Shown one piece after another: positions 43,221 to 51,426 of a stretch of 64,000 bases of DNA. Origin of the DNA: Microbacterium sp. VKM Ac-2870 (lineage in GTDB: Bacteria > Actinomycetota > Actinomycetes > Actinomycetales > Microbacteriaceae); contig NZ_JADKSH010000001.1 of NCBI RefSeq assembly GCF_015350795.1, positions 496,461-560,460 on the forward strand. Direction: 5' to 3'. The notes under the pieces were generated by a model. The model was not told the origin of the DNA, made no database searches, and worked only from the letters and a program-made list of their open reading frames with translations. Position numbers and translations under genes: made by a program. The stretch's first letter is position 1. Every line of letters begins with the position of its first letter.

Positions 43221-43856
43221 GTGCCTGACGCCCGTTTCCTCGTCGTGTTCGACGCCGATTCCACCCTGCTGCGCAACGAGGTCATCGAGCTGATCGCCGA
43301 TGAGGCCGGACGCGGTCGCGAGGTGGCCGCGGCGACCGAAGCGGCGATGCGTGGCGAGGTGGATTTCGCGACCAGCCTCCGTTCCCGTGTCGCCGCCCTG
43401 CGTGGCGTGCCGATGGCGGCGTTCGAACGGGTGCTCTCCCGAGTCGAGCCGACCTCGGGCGCGGCCGAGCTGATCGGTGAGATCCACGCGCGGGGCGGCC
43501 GAGCCGCGGTGGTGTCCGGCGGATTCCACGAGGTGCTCGACACGGTCGCACCGTCACTCGGCGTGGACATGTGGCGGGCGAACCGCCTCGCTGTGACCGA
43601 CGAGGCGCTCTCGGGTGTCGTCGACGGCGACATCGTGGATGCTGCCGGTAAAGCGACCGCATTGCGGGCCTGGGCCGCGCAGCTCGCGCTCCCCCTGTCG
43701 CGGACGATCGCGATCGGCGACGGCGCGAACGATCTCGACATGATGGCGACGGCCGGGCTCGGACTCGCCTTCAACGCGAAGCCCGCCGTCCGGCAGCGGG
43801 CAGACCTCGTCATCGGCGACGTCGACCTCCGCGAAGTGATCCCGCTGCTGCCCTGA
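43221..43856 (+). CDS. serB: Phosphoserine phosphatase
   Basis: 211 aa. HAD motif I VVFDADSTLL (Asp11, Asp13), EVIELIADEAGRG, the Ser in VVSGGFHEV and motif III/IV TIAIGDGANDLDMM. The last step of serine synthesis. It lacks the N-terminal ACT domains of larger SerB proteins. The GTG at 43221 is 6 nt after TAGGTT (43209-43214), a leaderless start. Confidence 0.92.
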   Translation: MPDARFLVVFDADSTLLRNEVIELIADEAGRGREVAAATEAAMRGEVDFATSLRSRVAALRGVPMAAFERVLSRVEPTSGAAELIGEIHARGGRAAVVSGGFHEVLDTVAPSLGVDMWRANRLAVTDEALSGVVDGDIVDAAGKATALRAWAAQLALPLSRTIAIGDGANDLDMMATAGLGLAFNAKPAVRQRADLVIGDVDLREVIPLLP

Positions 43857-43913
43857 GCCGCGTCGGCGGACACGTCCGTTGCGATGTCGGTGCTGCGGCG
43901 TAGCCTGACCGGC

Positions 43914-44627
43914 ATGGATGTCATCCTCATTCCCGGCCTCTGGCTCGACGCGTCATCGTGGGACGACGTCGTTCCCACTCTGCGAGCCGCAGGCCTCACT
44001 CCGCGGGCCCTGACCATGCCGGGGGTGGGCGCGGCCGCCTCCTCGAGCGCGGAGATCGGCATCGCCGACTGGGTCGATGCGGTGGTCGCCGAAATCGATG
44101 CCACGGACGGCCGGGTGGTCGTGGTCGGGCACAGCGGCGGAGGCAACGTCGCCTGGGGCGCGGCCGACTCTCGGCCTGAGAAGGTCGCACGCGTCGTCCT
44201 CGTCGACACGGCAGTTCCCTACGACGGCGGCATCATCTCGGAGTTCGACACCATTGATGGCGTCGTGCCCTTTCCCGGGTGGGACTTCTTCGATGCGGAC
44301 GACGTTGCCGATCTCGACGAGGCGACACGGGCGCGCACAGCGCCGTCGACTCTGAGCGTGCCCGCCCGCGTGCCGACCGACCCGATCGCGCTTCGTGACG
44401 AGGGCCGGTACGCGGTGCCGGTGACGGTGCTCTCTGGTTCCCTCGACGAGGCGGACTTCCGTGCCTTCGTGACGCAATGGGGCCGCTACGCCGACGAGTT
44501 CGAAGCCATCGAGAACACCGAGATCATCCGACTCGGGACCGGCCACTGGCCGCAGTTCTCCCAGCCAGAGCACCTCGGCACGCAGATCGTCGCCGCCGTC
44601 ACCCGCGAGCCCGCTCCCGGTCGCTGA
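43914..44627 (+). CDS. Alpha/beta hydrolase
   Basis: 237 aa from the ATG at 43914, which is 7 nt after TAGCCT (43901-43906); a GTG/ATG ten codons earlier is upstream of that box and less likely. ILIPGLWLDASSWDDVV (oxyanion region), nucleophile VVVGHSGGGNVAW, and LGTGHWPQFSQPE with the catalytic His. Substrate unknown. The last codons and stop lie inside a GC-rich repeat that continues to 44695. Confidence 0.9.
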   Translation: MDVILIPGLWLDASSWDDVVPTLRAAGLTPRALTMPGVGAAASSSAEIGIADWVDAVVAEIDATDGRVVVVGHSGGGNVAWGAADSRPEKVARVVLVDTAVPYDGGIISEFDTIDGVVPFPGWDFFDADDVADLDEATRARTAPSTLSVPARVPTDPIALRDEGRYAVPVTVLSGSLDEADFRAFVTQWGRYADEFEAIENTEIIRLGTGHWPQFSQPEHLGTQIVAAVTREPAPGR

Positions 44628-44695
44628 GCGAGCACGCCCCGGTCGCTGAGCGAGCCCGCCCCGGTCGTTGAGCGAGCGGAGCGAGTCGAAACGCC
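44616..44695 (+). repeat. Tandem GGTCG(C/T)TGAGCGAGC repeat
   Basis: Three copies of CCCGGTCGYTGAGCGAGC at about 44616, 44638 and 44659, spaced 21-22 bp; the third continues with GGAGCGAGTCGAAACG. The first copy encodes the end of the hydrolase gene. Similar GAGCGAGCGGAGCGAGTCGAAAC runs recur in the genomes of Microbacterium and relatives, from general knowledge. Confidence 0.8.
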
Positions 44696-44704
44696 CTCAG
44701 CCCG

Positions 44705-45415
44705 TCAGTGCCCCATACCGAGACCACCGTCGACGGGGATCACGGCACCGGAGATGTACCCGGCATCCTCCGATGCGAGCCACGTCACGACACCCGCGAC
44801 CTCGTCGGCGGTGGCGAAGCGCCCCGCCGGGATGTTGCGCTTGTACTCCGCCTGCGTGTCGGCGGGCAGCTCGGCCGTCATATCCGTCTCGATGAAGCCG
44901 GGAGCCACGACGTTCGCCGTGATCCCCCGTCCGCCGAGTTCGCGGGTGAGCGAACGGGCGAAGCCCACCAGCGCCGCCTTCGACGCTGAGTAGTTGATCT
45001 GCCCGGGCGATCCGTACAGCCCGACAACGCTGGAGATGAGAATCACGCGTCCCCACTTCGCGCGCAGCATCCCCTTCGACGCGCGCTTGACGACGCGGAA
45101 CGTGCCGCCCAGGTTCGTGGCGACCACCGAGTCGAAGTCGTCTTCGGTCATGCGCAGCAGCAGCGTGTCCTTGGTGATGCCGGCGTTGGCGACCACGATC
45201 TCGATCGGACCCCATTGGCGTTCGACTTCGGTGAATGCCGCGTCGAGCGATGCGGCATCGGTGACATCCGCCCGCACCGTCAGCGTGCCTTCCGGGCCCT
45301 CGCCCGACCGCGCCGTGACCGCGGTGCGATACCCCTCGGCGACGAAACGAGCGGCGATGGCGCGGCCGATGCCGCGGTTTCCGCCGGTGACGAGGACGAC
45401 ACGATCGTGCGACAT
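44705..45415 (-). CDS. fabG: 3-oxoacyl-[ACP] reductase (FabG/MabA-like)
   Basis: 236 aa. Canonical SDR: VTGGNRGIGRAIA, NAGIT, ISSVVGLYGSPGQ, the YSASK active site and APGFIETDMT. Reduces 3-oxoacyl-ACP with NADPH in fatty acid synthesis. ATG at 45415 with GGAGCCCCC upstream. No fabI/inhA follows; the next genes are on the other strand. Same arrangement of FabG beside a DUF3099 gene is common in this family, from general knowledge. Confidence 0.9.
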   Translation of the reverse strand: MSHDRVVLVTGGNRGIGRAIAARFVAEGYRTAVTARSGEGPEGTLTVRADVTDAASLDAAFTEVERQWGPIEIVVANAGITKDTLLLRMTEDDFDSVVATNLGGTFRVVKRASKGMLRAKWGRVILISSVVGLYGSPGQINYSASKAALVGFARSLTRELGGRGITANVVAPGFIETDMTAELPADTQAEYKRNIPAGRFATADEVAGVVTWLASEDAGYISGAVIPVDGGLGMGH

Positions 45416-45526
45416 GGGGGCTCCGTTTTCGCTCGGGATTCAACCGCCCAGCCTACTCGGCGGGCTTTCGTTCTCCCTGTGGGGCGGCGCGCCCCGATAG
45501 GCTGACAGCGCGAGACAGGAGAGACC

Positions 45527-46087
45527 ATGACCGACGCGACGAACCCACAGTCCCCGGATACCGCGGGCACGACCCCCGTGCCCCCTCCGACGCCCCCGGC
45601 CGCTCCCACCCCCGAGGCGGCCGCTCCCTACACTCCGCCGGCTCCGCCGACGGCCCCCTACGGGGCGCCGAGCGCCGGTCCGGCACCGTCGTACCAGCCC
45701 CCGACGTACCCGACGGCGCCACCGGCCTATGGCTCGCCTTCCGGCGCTCCGACGCAGCCGTCGCCCGGCGCACCTCCCGTCTACGGTTCCGCTCCGTACT
45801 ACGGCGCCCCGGCGCCGAAGACGAACGTGCTGTCGATCATCTCGATGATCGCGTCGATCCTCGGCTTCATCTGGATCCTTCCGCTGGTCGGATCGCTCGG
45901 TGGCGCAATCATGGGTCACTTCTCGCTGAACCAGATCAAGCGCACGGGCGAAGCGGGACGCGGCATGGCTCTGGCCGGGGTCATCGTGGGCTGGGTCGGA
46001 GTGGCATTCGCCGTCATCGGGATCGGCTTCTTCCTCTTCTTCATCATCCTCGGCGCCGCCAGCAGCTCGCGCTACGGCTCGTACTGA
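45527..46087 (+). CDS. DUF4190 domain membrane protein
   Basis: 186 aa. The first ~100 residues are Pro/Ala/Thr/Tyr-rich and probably disordered (repeats such as PPTYPTAPPAYGSP). Then two membrane helices (about 104-130 and 145-175) with the DUF4190 core GGAIMGHFSLNQIKRTGEAG. Function unknown. ATG at 45527 with AGGAGAG and a TAGGCT -10 near 45500. Confidence 0.85.
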   Translation: MTDATNPQSPDTAGTTPVPPPTPPAAPTPEAAAPYTPPAPPTAPYGAPSAGPAPSYQPPTYPTAPPAYGSPSGAPTQPSPGAPPVYGSAPYYGAPAPKTNVLSIISMIASILGFIWILPLVGSLGGAIMGHFSLNQIKRTGEAGRGMALAGVIVGWVGVAFAVIGIGFFLFFIILGAASSSRYGSY

Positions 46088-46130
46088 CCAGACCCGCGCC
46101 GCGGCTCACGCGGCGTAGGCTGAGGGGACC

Positions 46131-46508
46131 GTGAAAAGCTCTCGTCGTCAGTCCGCCACCTCGCTGCCCCGCGCACCGCGCGACGACGCGAGCACGCGCA
46201 TGACGAAGTACTTCACGATGATGGCGATCCGCGTCGCCTGCTTCGTGCTCATGGTGGTCATCACGCCCTACGGCTGGTACACCTGGGTGCTCGGCATCGG
46301 CGCGATCTTCCTGCCCTATTTCGCTGTCGTGATCGCCAATGTCGCATCGGCCCCGGCCGATCGAGCGATCGCCCCCGAACGCGCTATCGAGGCACCGATG
46401 CCTCCGGCGGCGTCTTCGCAGGATGCCACCGCGGCTCCGGCGCCGGCCACGGTGATCCGCATCAGCGAGACCTCGTCCCGGCCGCCGACACCGCCGGCCG
46501 CCTCGTGA
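46131..46508 (+). CDS. DUF3099 domain membrane protein
   Basis: 125 aa. RMTKYFTMMAIRVACFVLMVVI, PYGWYTWVLGIGAIFLPYFAVVIAN (in part) form two helices with the DUF3099 pattern; the tail is Ala/Pro-rich. GTG at 46131, 9 nt after TAGGCT (46116-46121), with GAGGGG between; an ATG at 46203 is another option. Overlaps the next small gene by 4 bp. Confidence 0.82.
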   Translation: MKSSRRQSATSLPRAPRDDASTRMTKYFTMMAIRVACFVLMVVITPYGWYTWVLGIGAIFLPYFAVVIANVASAPADRAIAPERAIEAPMPPAASSQDATAAPAPATVIRISETSSRPPTPPAAS

Positions 46509-46708
46509 GCGTCGCCGTGTGCTCGCGTGCGGGCTGCCGCGCCTATGCCCGGTGGCAGGTGGTGTGGCGAAATCCCCGCATCCACACCGCCGGTCGTCGC
46601 AAGATCTGGGCCGCGTGCGACGAACACGTCGACTACCTGCGCGACTACCTCGCCGCCCGCGATTTTCCGGTGGACGTCATCGCTTTCGCCTCGGAGAGCG
46701 CCACATGA
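46505..46708 (+). CDS. Small protein with possible zinc site, unknown function
   Basis: 67 aa. GTG at 46505 overlaps the DUF3099 stop (GTGA), and its own stop overlaps the SURF1 ATG (ATGA), so it is coupled on both sides. The sequence has Cys6 and Cys11 (VCSRAGCRAYARW) and a later CDEHVDYLRDYL, suggesting a C-x4-C...C-x2-H metal site. Basic middle (NPRIHTAGRRKIW). No family recognised. Confidence 0.75.
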   Translation: MSVAVCSRAGCRAYARWQVVWRNPRIHTAGRRKIWAACDEHVDYLRDYLAARDFPVDVIAFASESAT

Positions 46709-47622
46709 GCCCCCGCACCGCCCGTCAGGCAACGGCCCTCCGCTGGACCGGCTACGTCGCTATCGCGATCATGTTCGCGATCGTTTGCGCTTTCCTGTCG
46801 AACTGGCAGTTCACCCGCAACGCCGACCGCAGCCGCCAGCTCGCACTCATCTCGACGAACTACGACGCGTCACCGGTGCCGCTGCGCAGCATCCTCGGCG
46901 CCGACGGATCTTTCGACCCGGACGACCAATGGCATCCGGTCGTCCTTACCGGCCAATACCTCACCGACCACACTCTGCTCGCCCGCAATCGCGCGCACGG
47001 CGGAACGAGCGCTTTCGAGGTGCTCGTACCCTTCCGCACCATCGACGGGGACGTCTTCCTGATCGACCGGGGGTGGTTGCCGCCGGGGTCGTCACAGCCC
47101 GAGCCCGACAGCATCCCCACTCCCCCCGCGGGACAGGTCGAGGTGATCGCCCGCCTCAAGCCGGGTGAGGCGCTGCCGAATTCGGGACGTTCCGCGCCAG
47201 AAGGACAAGTACCGACCATCAACCTGCCGCTCGTTGCGGAGACGTCCGCGCAGCCTGCTTTGATAGCCAGCGCCTACGGCCTGCTCGTGTCGGAGAACCC
47301 GTCCCCGGCGAGCACGCCGAACGCCCTCGAGTCACCCTCCGACGATCCCGGGCCGTACCTGTCGTACGCCATCCAGTGGATACTCTTCGCCCTGATGGGC
47401 TTCGTGTTCATCTGGTACATGATCCGCACCGAGATCCGTCACCGACGCGAGGATGCGGAGGACGCCGCCGCCGACGGCCGCGACATCGACTCCGCTGCGC
47501 GGACGGAGGTCCCGGTTCCGCGTCCGGCCGCCGCTCGCCGACGGCGTCAGCGAGATCAGCGTCCCCGCGATCGCGACATGCAAGAAGAAGACGCCCTCCT
47601 CGACGAGCTCACGCCGCGCTGA
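46705..47622 (+). CDS. SURF1 family protein (cytochrome oxidase assembly)
   Basis: 305 aa from the ATG at 46705. Two membrane helices (about 14-34 and 222-243) flank the SURF1 domain with FLSNWQFTRNADR, WHPVVLTGQYL, FEVLVPFRTIDGDVFLIDRGWLPPG (in part) and the C-terminal LSYAIQWILFALMGF. The tail (about 250-305) is highly charged. Assists assembly of cytochrome c oxidase; ctaA and ctaB lie further along this window. Confidence 0.92.
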   Translation: MSPRTARQATALRWTGYVAIAIMFAIVCAFLSNWQFTRNADRSRQLALISTNYDASPVPLRSILGADGSFDPDDQWHPVVLTGQYLTDHTLLARNRAHGGTSAFEVLVPFRTIDGDVFLIDRGWLPPGSSQPEPDSIPTPPAGQVEVIARLKPGEALPNSGRSAPEGQVPTINLPLVAETSAQPALIASAYGLLVSENPSPASTPNALESPSDDPGPYLSYAIQWILFALMGFVFIWYMIRTEIRHRREDAEDAAADGRDIDSAARTEVPVPRPAAARRRRQRDQRPRDRDMQEEDALLDELTPR

Positions 47623-47655
47623 GCCGTGACAGCCGCGTGATGCGGGACGTCGGCC

Positions 47656-49254
47656 TTACGCGAGCGTGATGAGGTCGATGTAGTCGCGACCCCAGATGTC
47701 CTCGACACCGTCGGGGAGGATGAGCACACGTTCGGGGTTGAGCGCCTGCACAGCACCCTCGTCGTGCGACACCAGCACGACGGCACCCTCGTAGTGAGCC
47801 AGCGCACCGAGGATCTCCTCACGCGAGGCCGGGTCGAGGTTGTTCGTCGGCTCGTCAAGCAGGAGCATGTTCGCCGAAGAGACGACGAGCGTCGCCAGCG
47901 ACAGCCGCGTCTTCTCTCCGCCGGAGAGCACTCCGGCGGGCTTCAGCACATCATCACCGGTGAACAGAAACGAGCCGAGCACCTTGCGGGCCTCGGTCGC
48001 GTTGATGTCGGGCGCCGCCGACATCATGTTCTCGAGCACCGAGCGGTTGACGTCGAGGTTCTCGTGTTCCTGCGCGTAGTAGCCGATCTTGAGGCCGTGG
48101 CCGGGTTCGATGACGCCGGTGTCTGCTTTGTCGACCCCGGCGAGGATGCGCAGCAGCGTCGTCTTTCCGGCACCGTTGAGGCCGAGGACCACGACCTTCG
48201 AACCGCGGTCGATGGCGAGATCCACGTCCGTGAAGATCTCGAGCGATCCGTAGGACTTCGAGAGATTCTTCGCCATCAACGGGGTCTTGCCGCAGGGCGC
48301 GGGCTTGGGGAAGCGGAGCTTCGCGACGCGGTCTTCCTGTCGCACCTCTTCCAGACCCGACAGCATCTTCTCGGCGCGCGCGACCATCTGGTGGGCGGCG
48401 GCGGCCTTCGAGGCCTTCGCGCCGAAGCGCGCGGCCTGCAGCTGCAGCGCGGTCGCCTTCTTCTCGATGTTGACGCGTTCCTTCTTGCGGCGCTCTTCAT
48501 CGGCTACCCGCTGGCGCAGATAGTTCTTCCAGTTCATGTTGTAGACGTCGATCACCTGGCGCATCGCGTCGAGGTAGAAGACACGGTTGACGGTCTCCCC
48601 CACGAGCTCGACGTCATGGCTGATGACGATCAGGCCGCCCTTGTAGTTCTTCAGGAACTCCCGCAGCCACACGACACTGTCCGCGTCGAGGTGGTTGGTC
48701 GGCTCGTCGAGGATCATGGTCTGGGCATCGGAGAACAGGATGCGCGCGAGCTCGATGCGACGACGCTGCCCGCCCGACAGGGTCTTCAGCGGCTGGTCGA
48801 GGATGCGGTCCGGCAGCGACAGGTTGTGGGCGATGGATGCCGCCTCGGACTCGGCTGTGTAGCCGCCGAGCGCCTCGAAGCGCTCCATGAGGTTGCCATA
48901 GCGACGCATCGCCTTGGCGGCGACCTTCTCATCGGCATCCCCCATCTGCAGAGAGGCCTCGTGCATCTGCAGCGCGAGGGTACCGAGACCCCGGGCGTCG
49001 AGGATACGGGTGCGCGCCAGCATCTCCGGGTCGCCGGAGCGGGGATCCTGCGGCAGGTAGCCGAGTTCACCCGAGCGCTCGACCCTGCCGTCGGCGGGCA
49101 GAAGGTCTCCGGCGAGCACTTTGGTCAGGGTCGTCTTGCCGGCGCCGTTGCGCCCGACGAGTCCGATCTTGTCGCCGTCCGACACGCGGAACGACACCTC
49201 CGCCATGAGCGTGCGAGCGCCCACGCGGATCTCGAGGTCGTGCACGGCCAGCAC
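47656..49254 (-). CDS. ABC-F family ATPase
   Basis: 532 aa, two ABC domains in one chain without membrane segments. Walker A GRNGAGKTT and GLNGAGKTT, signatures LSGGQRRR and LSGGEKTR, Walker B with ILDEPTNHLD and LLDEPTNNLD. The linker (about 240-300) is basic with KERVNIEKKATALQLQAARFG. ABC-F proteins act on ribosomes; this is an EttA/Uup-type housekeeping copy rather than a clear resistance gene. The GTG at 49254 lacks an obvious ribosome site; TAGACT near 49315 could be the -10. Confidence 0.92.
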   Translation of the reverse strand: MLAVHDLEIRVGARTLMAEVSFRVSDGDKIGLVGRNGAGKTTLTKVLAGDLLPADGRVERSGELGYLPQDPRSGDPEMLARTRILDARGLGTLALQMHEASLQMGDADEKVAAKAMRRYGNLMERFEALGGYTAESEAASIAHNLSLPDRILDQPLKTLSGGQRRRIELARILFSDAQTMILDEPTNHLDADSVVWLREFLKNYKGGLIVISHDVELVGETVNRVFYLDAMRQVIDVYNMNWKNYLRQRVADEERRKKERVNIEKKATALQLQAARFGAKASKAAAAHQMVARAEKMLSGLEEVRQEDRVAKLRFPKPAPCGKTPLMAKNLSKSYGSLEIFTDVDLAIDRGSKVVVLGLNGAGKTTLLRILAGVDKADTGVIEPGHGLKIGYYAQEHENLDVNRSVLENMMSAAPDINATEARKVLGSFLFTGDDVLKPAGVLSGGEKTRLSLATLVVSSANMLLLDEPTNNLDPASREEILGALAHYEGAVVLVSHDEGAVQALNPERVLILPDGVEDIWGRDYIDLITLA

Positions 49255-49389
49255 AGCAGACGTCCGTTCTTCGGGAGGGAGAGCGGCCCAGAGGCGGGCC
49301 AGCCTCCCAGTCTACCGCCGTCGGGCGTCCGCGCCGCTCGGCACGGTCGTCGGACCGCCGCCGAACGTGCCATCCGCCGCTCTCGAACG

Positions 49390-49508
49390 CCGTCGTCGAC
49401 CTTGACCTGCCCGGTGAAGGCGAAGCCGTGCTTCGCCGAGAAGGCCTGCGCGCGAGAACCGTTCCCGACGGGCGACGGAATCGAGGGCATCCAGAACCGC
49501 ATCGTCAT
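49390..49508 (-). pseudogene. Remnant of a GNAT acetyltransferase (C-terminal part)
   Basis: About 40 codons read SRAQAFSAKHGFAFTGQVKV followed by DDGVRERRM, matching the last strand and helix of GNAT enzymes (N-x-R-A-x-x-F-Y-x-K-H-G-F). The N-terminal two-thirds, including the acetyl-CoA loop, is missing, and the usual aromatic after AxxF is a Ser. Best read as a decayed gene in the 420-bp gap between the ABC-F and bioY genes. Confidence 0.5.
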
Positions 49509-49633
49509 GACTCGGCGGTCCCGATCGTCGTCACGTCGCGCGTGTAGGGGCGGAGAACGCGACTATCCGCTTCGGACAACGAACTCGCGTTTCTTCCGTC
49601 GATCTCATCCAGGTGGGCGACGCAGCAAGACCC

Positions 49634-49639
49634 TAGGCT
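49634..49639 (+). promoter_or_regulatory. bioY: -10 box of bioY
   Basis: TAGGCT about 36 nt upstream of the bioY ATG, giving a ~29-nt leader that ends in GAAGGAG. No BirA-type palindrome was seen in the spacer. Confidence 0.45.
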
Positions 49640-49674
49640 GGGCCGTGACCCGTCCGCTTTCCGAAGGAGACCGC

Positions 49675-50307
49675 ATGTCCCTCGCCGTTGCCGGGCGCCG
49701 CCCCGTGCTCGCCGATCTGATCGCACGCCCCTCCGATCGCGCTCGCGCGGTCGGACTCGACATCGCTCTCGTCGTCGCCGGTGCGAGCTTCGTCGCCGCG
49801 CTGGCGCAGGTGGAGGTTCCGCTCTGGCCCGTACCGATCACCGGACAGACGCTGGCCGTCGTGGTCGTCGGGGCCGCCCTCGGCGCACGCCGCGGCGCAG
49901 CCGCTCTGGTCACGTACCTGCTGGCCGGACTCGCCGGCTTGCCCGTCTTCGCCGGCTTCACCGGCACGATCGCCGCCGTGGCCAAGCCCAGCTTCGGCTT
50001 CATCATCGGTTTCGTGTTCGCCGCCTTCGTCGCCGGCTGGTTCGCGGAGCGCGCGTGGGACCGTCGCCCGATCCTCGCCTTCGTGGGCTTCGCCGCGGCC
50101 AGCGTCATTCCGTTCGTCTTCGGAGTGCCCTACATGGCCTTCATCCTCAACGTCGTGCTCGGCCAGGGCCTGAGCTTCGACGCGATCATGGCGGCGGGCG
50201 TCACGCCCTTCATCGTCGGAGGGGTGGTCAAGGCAGCCCTGGCCGCACTGCTGGTACCGGCCGCCTGGGCGGGCGTGCGCGCGATGGAGCGTCACGCGCA
50301 GAAGTGA
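49675..50307 (+). CDS. bioY: Biotin transporter BioY
   Basis: 210 aa from the ATG at 49675 (GAAGGAG 6 nt upstream). Six hydrophobic helices with PLWPVPITGQTLAVVVVGAALG (in part), AGLAGLPVF, KPSFGFIIGFVFAAF and MAAGVTPFIVGGVVKA: the S-component of a biotin ECF transporter. No bioM/bioN genes follow, so it works with a shared ECF module or alone. A strong terminator follows. Confidence 0.95.
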   Translation: MSLAVAGRRPVLADLIARPSDRARAVGLDIALVVAGASFVAALAQVEVPLWPVPITGQTLAVVVVGAALGARRGAAALVTYLLAGLAGLPVFAGFTGTIAAVAKPSFGFIIGFVFAAFVAGWFAERAWDRRPILAFVGFAAASVIPFVFGVPYMAFILNVVLGQGLSFDAIMAAGVTPFIVGGVVKAALAALLVPAAWAGVRAMERHAQK

Positions 50308-50316
50308 CATGAGCGA

Positions 50317-50356
50317 CGACGAAGGCCCCGACCGTGACTGGTCGGGGCCTTCGTCG
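50317..50356. terminator. Bidirectional terminator between bioY and the iron-binding lipoprotein gene
   Basis: A perfect 17-bp stem (50317-50333 with 50340-50356) around a 6-nt loop between convergent genes. Confidence 0.9.
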
Positions 50357-50372
50357 TATACGGTTCCTGGCG

Positions 50373-51401
50373 TCAGCCCTTGGCCTTGGCAACTGCCGCG
50401 GCGAGCTTCTCCGTGATGGTGGGCAGCGCCCACGGCAGAGTCAGCGCCGTCGGCGAGACGGCGGCGACGTTCTCCGCCCCGACCATCGCGGCGACCGCGC
50501 CCTTCTTGACGGCGGGGATGAGTGATCCTCGAGCCGAGCCGAGGAAATCATCGAGGGCCCCCTGCGTCTCGGCCTGTGTGAACAGCACCTGCGAGTCGAT
50601 CTTGTCGAGGTTCTCCTGGCTGACCGTCGTGTAGAACGTGCCCTCACCGGTGCTCAGCGCCGACACGCTCGGCGGGGAGACGAACCCGAGGTCTTGGAGG
50701 ATCTCGACCCTCGGGTCGGAGGGCAGATACAGGTAGAAGGTGTCGACATCGTCATCCACGTACGCGATCGTCGTGCCCGCGAACTCGGGGTGGGCGGCAG
50801 CGGCATCCGACACCTGCGTGTCCAGTCCCTTCAGCAGCGCATCTGCCTGTCCGCTCATGCCCAGAGCTTCGCCGGTGATCGTGATCACATCGCGCCACGG
50901 CGTGGTCCACGGCGCATCGGGGTACGCCACGACGGGGATCCCCGCGGCCGTCACCGCGTCGTACTCCTTCTGCGTGAGGCCGGAGTACGGAGCGAGCAGC
51001 ACGTCGGGGTTCGTCTTCAGCAGTGCCTCGAGAGGCACCTCGTTGGCACTCGCGTCGAGAATCGTCGGCCTCTGGCCGCCGAGCTTGTCGACCGCGTCAG
51101 AGATCCACGGCGCCATCTTGTCGTCACCGCCCGAGTAGGTGTCGGCGGGGATCGCGACCGGCTGGATGCCGAGAGCGAGCACCGTGTCGGTGGCGCCCCA
51201 GCCCCAGGTGGCGATGCGCTCCGGCTTCTTCTCGATGGTGGCGTCGCCCAACGCGGAGTGAATCGTCACGGGGAACACGTCGCTCGCTGCGGCGTCCGAG
51301 CTCTCCGTCGTCGCCGGCGCACCGGCCGCGCAGCCGGACAGCAGAAGGGCGGCGAGGCTCACGATCGCGGCGAGACCAGCGGTCTTTCGTCGTCTGTTCA
51401 T
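50373..51401 (-). CDS. Iron-siderophore ABC transporter substrate-binding lipoprotein
   Basis: 342 aa. Signal peptide and lipobox LLLSGC (Cys24). Periplasmic-binding-protein class III fold with RIATWGWGATDTVLALGI, NPDVLLAPYSGLTQ and LLFTQAET-like segments (VLFTQAETQGALDD). Captures ferric siderophore for the FecCD-type permease. ATG at 51401 with a GGAAAG site. Last gene of the operon, 25 bp after the ATPase gene. Confidence 0.93.
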   Translation of the reverse strand: MNRRRKTAGLAAIVSLAALLLSGCAAGAPATTESSDAAASDVFPVTIHSALGDATIEKKPERIATWGWGATDTVLALGIQPVAIPADTYSGGDDKMAPWISDAVDKLGGQRPTILDASANEVPLEALLKTNPDVLLAPYSGLTQKEYDAVTAAGIPVVAYPDAPWTTPWRDVITITGEALGMSGQADALLKGLDTQVSDAAAAHPEFAGTTIAYVDDDVDTFYLYLPSDPRVEILQDLGFVSPPSVSALSTGEGTFYTTVSQENLDKIDSQVLFTQAETQGALDDFLGSARGSLIPAVKKGAVAAMVGAENVAAVSPTALTLPWALPTITEKLAAAVAKAKG

Positions 51402-51426
51402 CGGGTCTTCCTTTCTCAGGGGTGTG

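Noticed and set aside
44616..44695. Tandem repeats as a CRISPR array
   Set aside because: Only three short units with 3-6 nt between them, part of one lies in a coding sequence, and there are no cas genes.
47656..49254. ABC-F protein as an antibiotic resistance factor
   Set aside because: No attenuation leader or linked resistance genes; looks like a housekeeping ABC-F ATPase.
47764..49674. Very long plus-strand frame joined to bioY
   Set aside because: The part before 49675 is antisense to the ABC-F ATPase; BioY starts at the ATG with a strong ribosome site.
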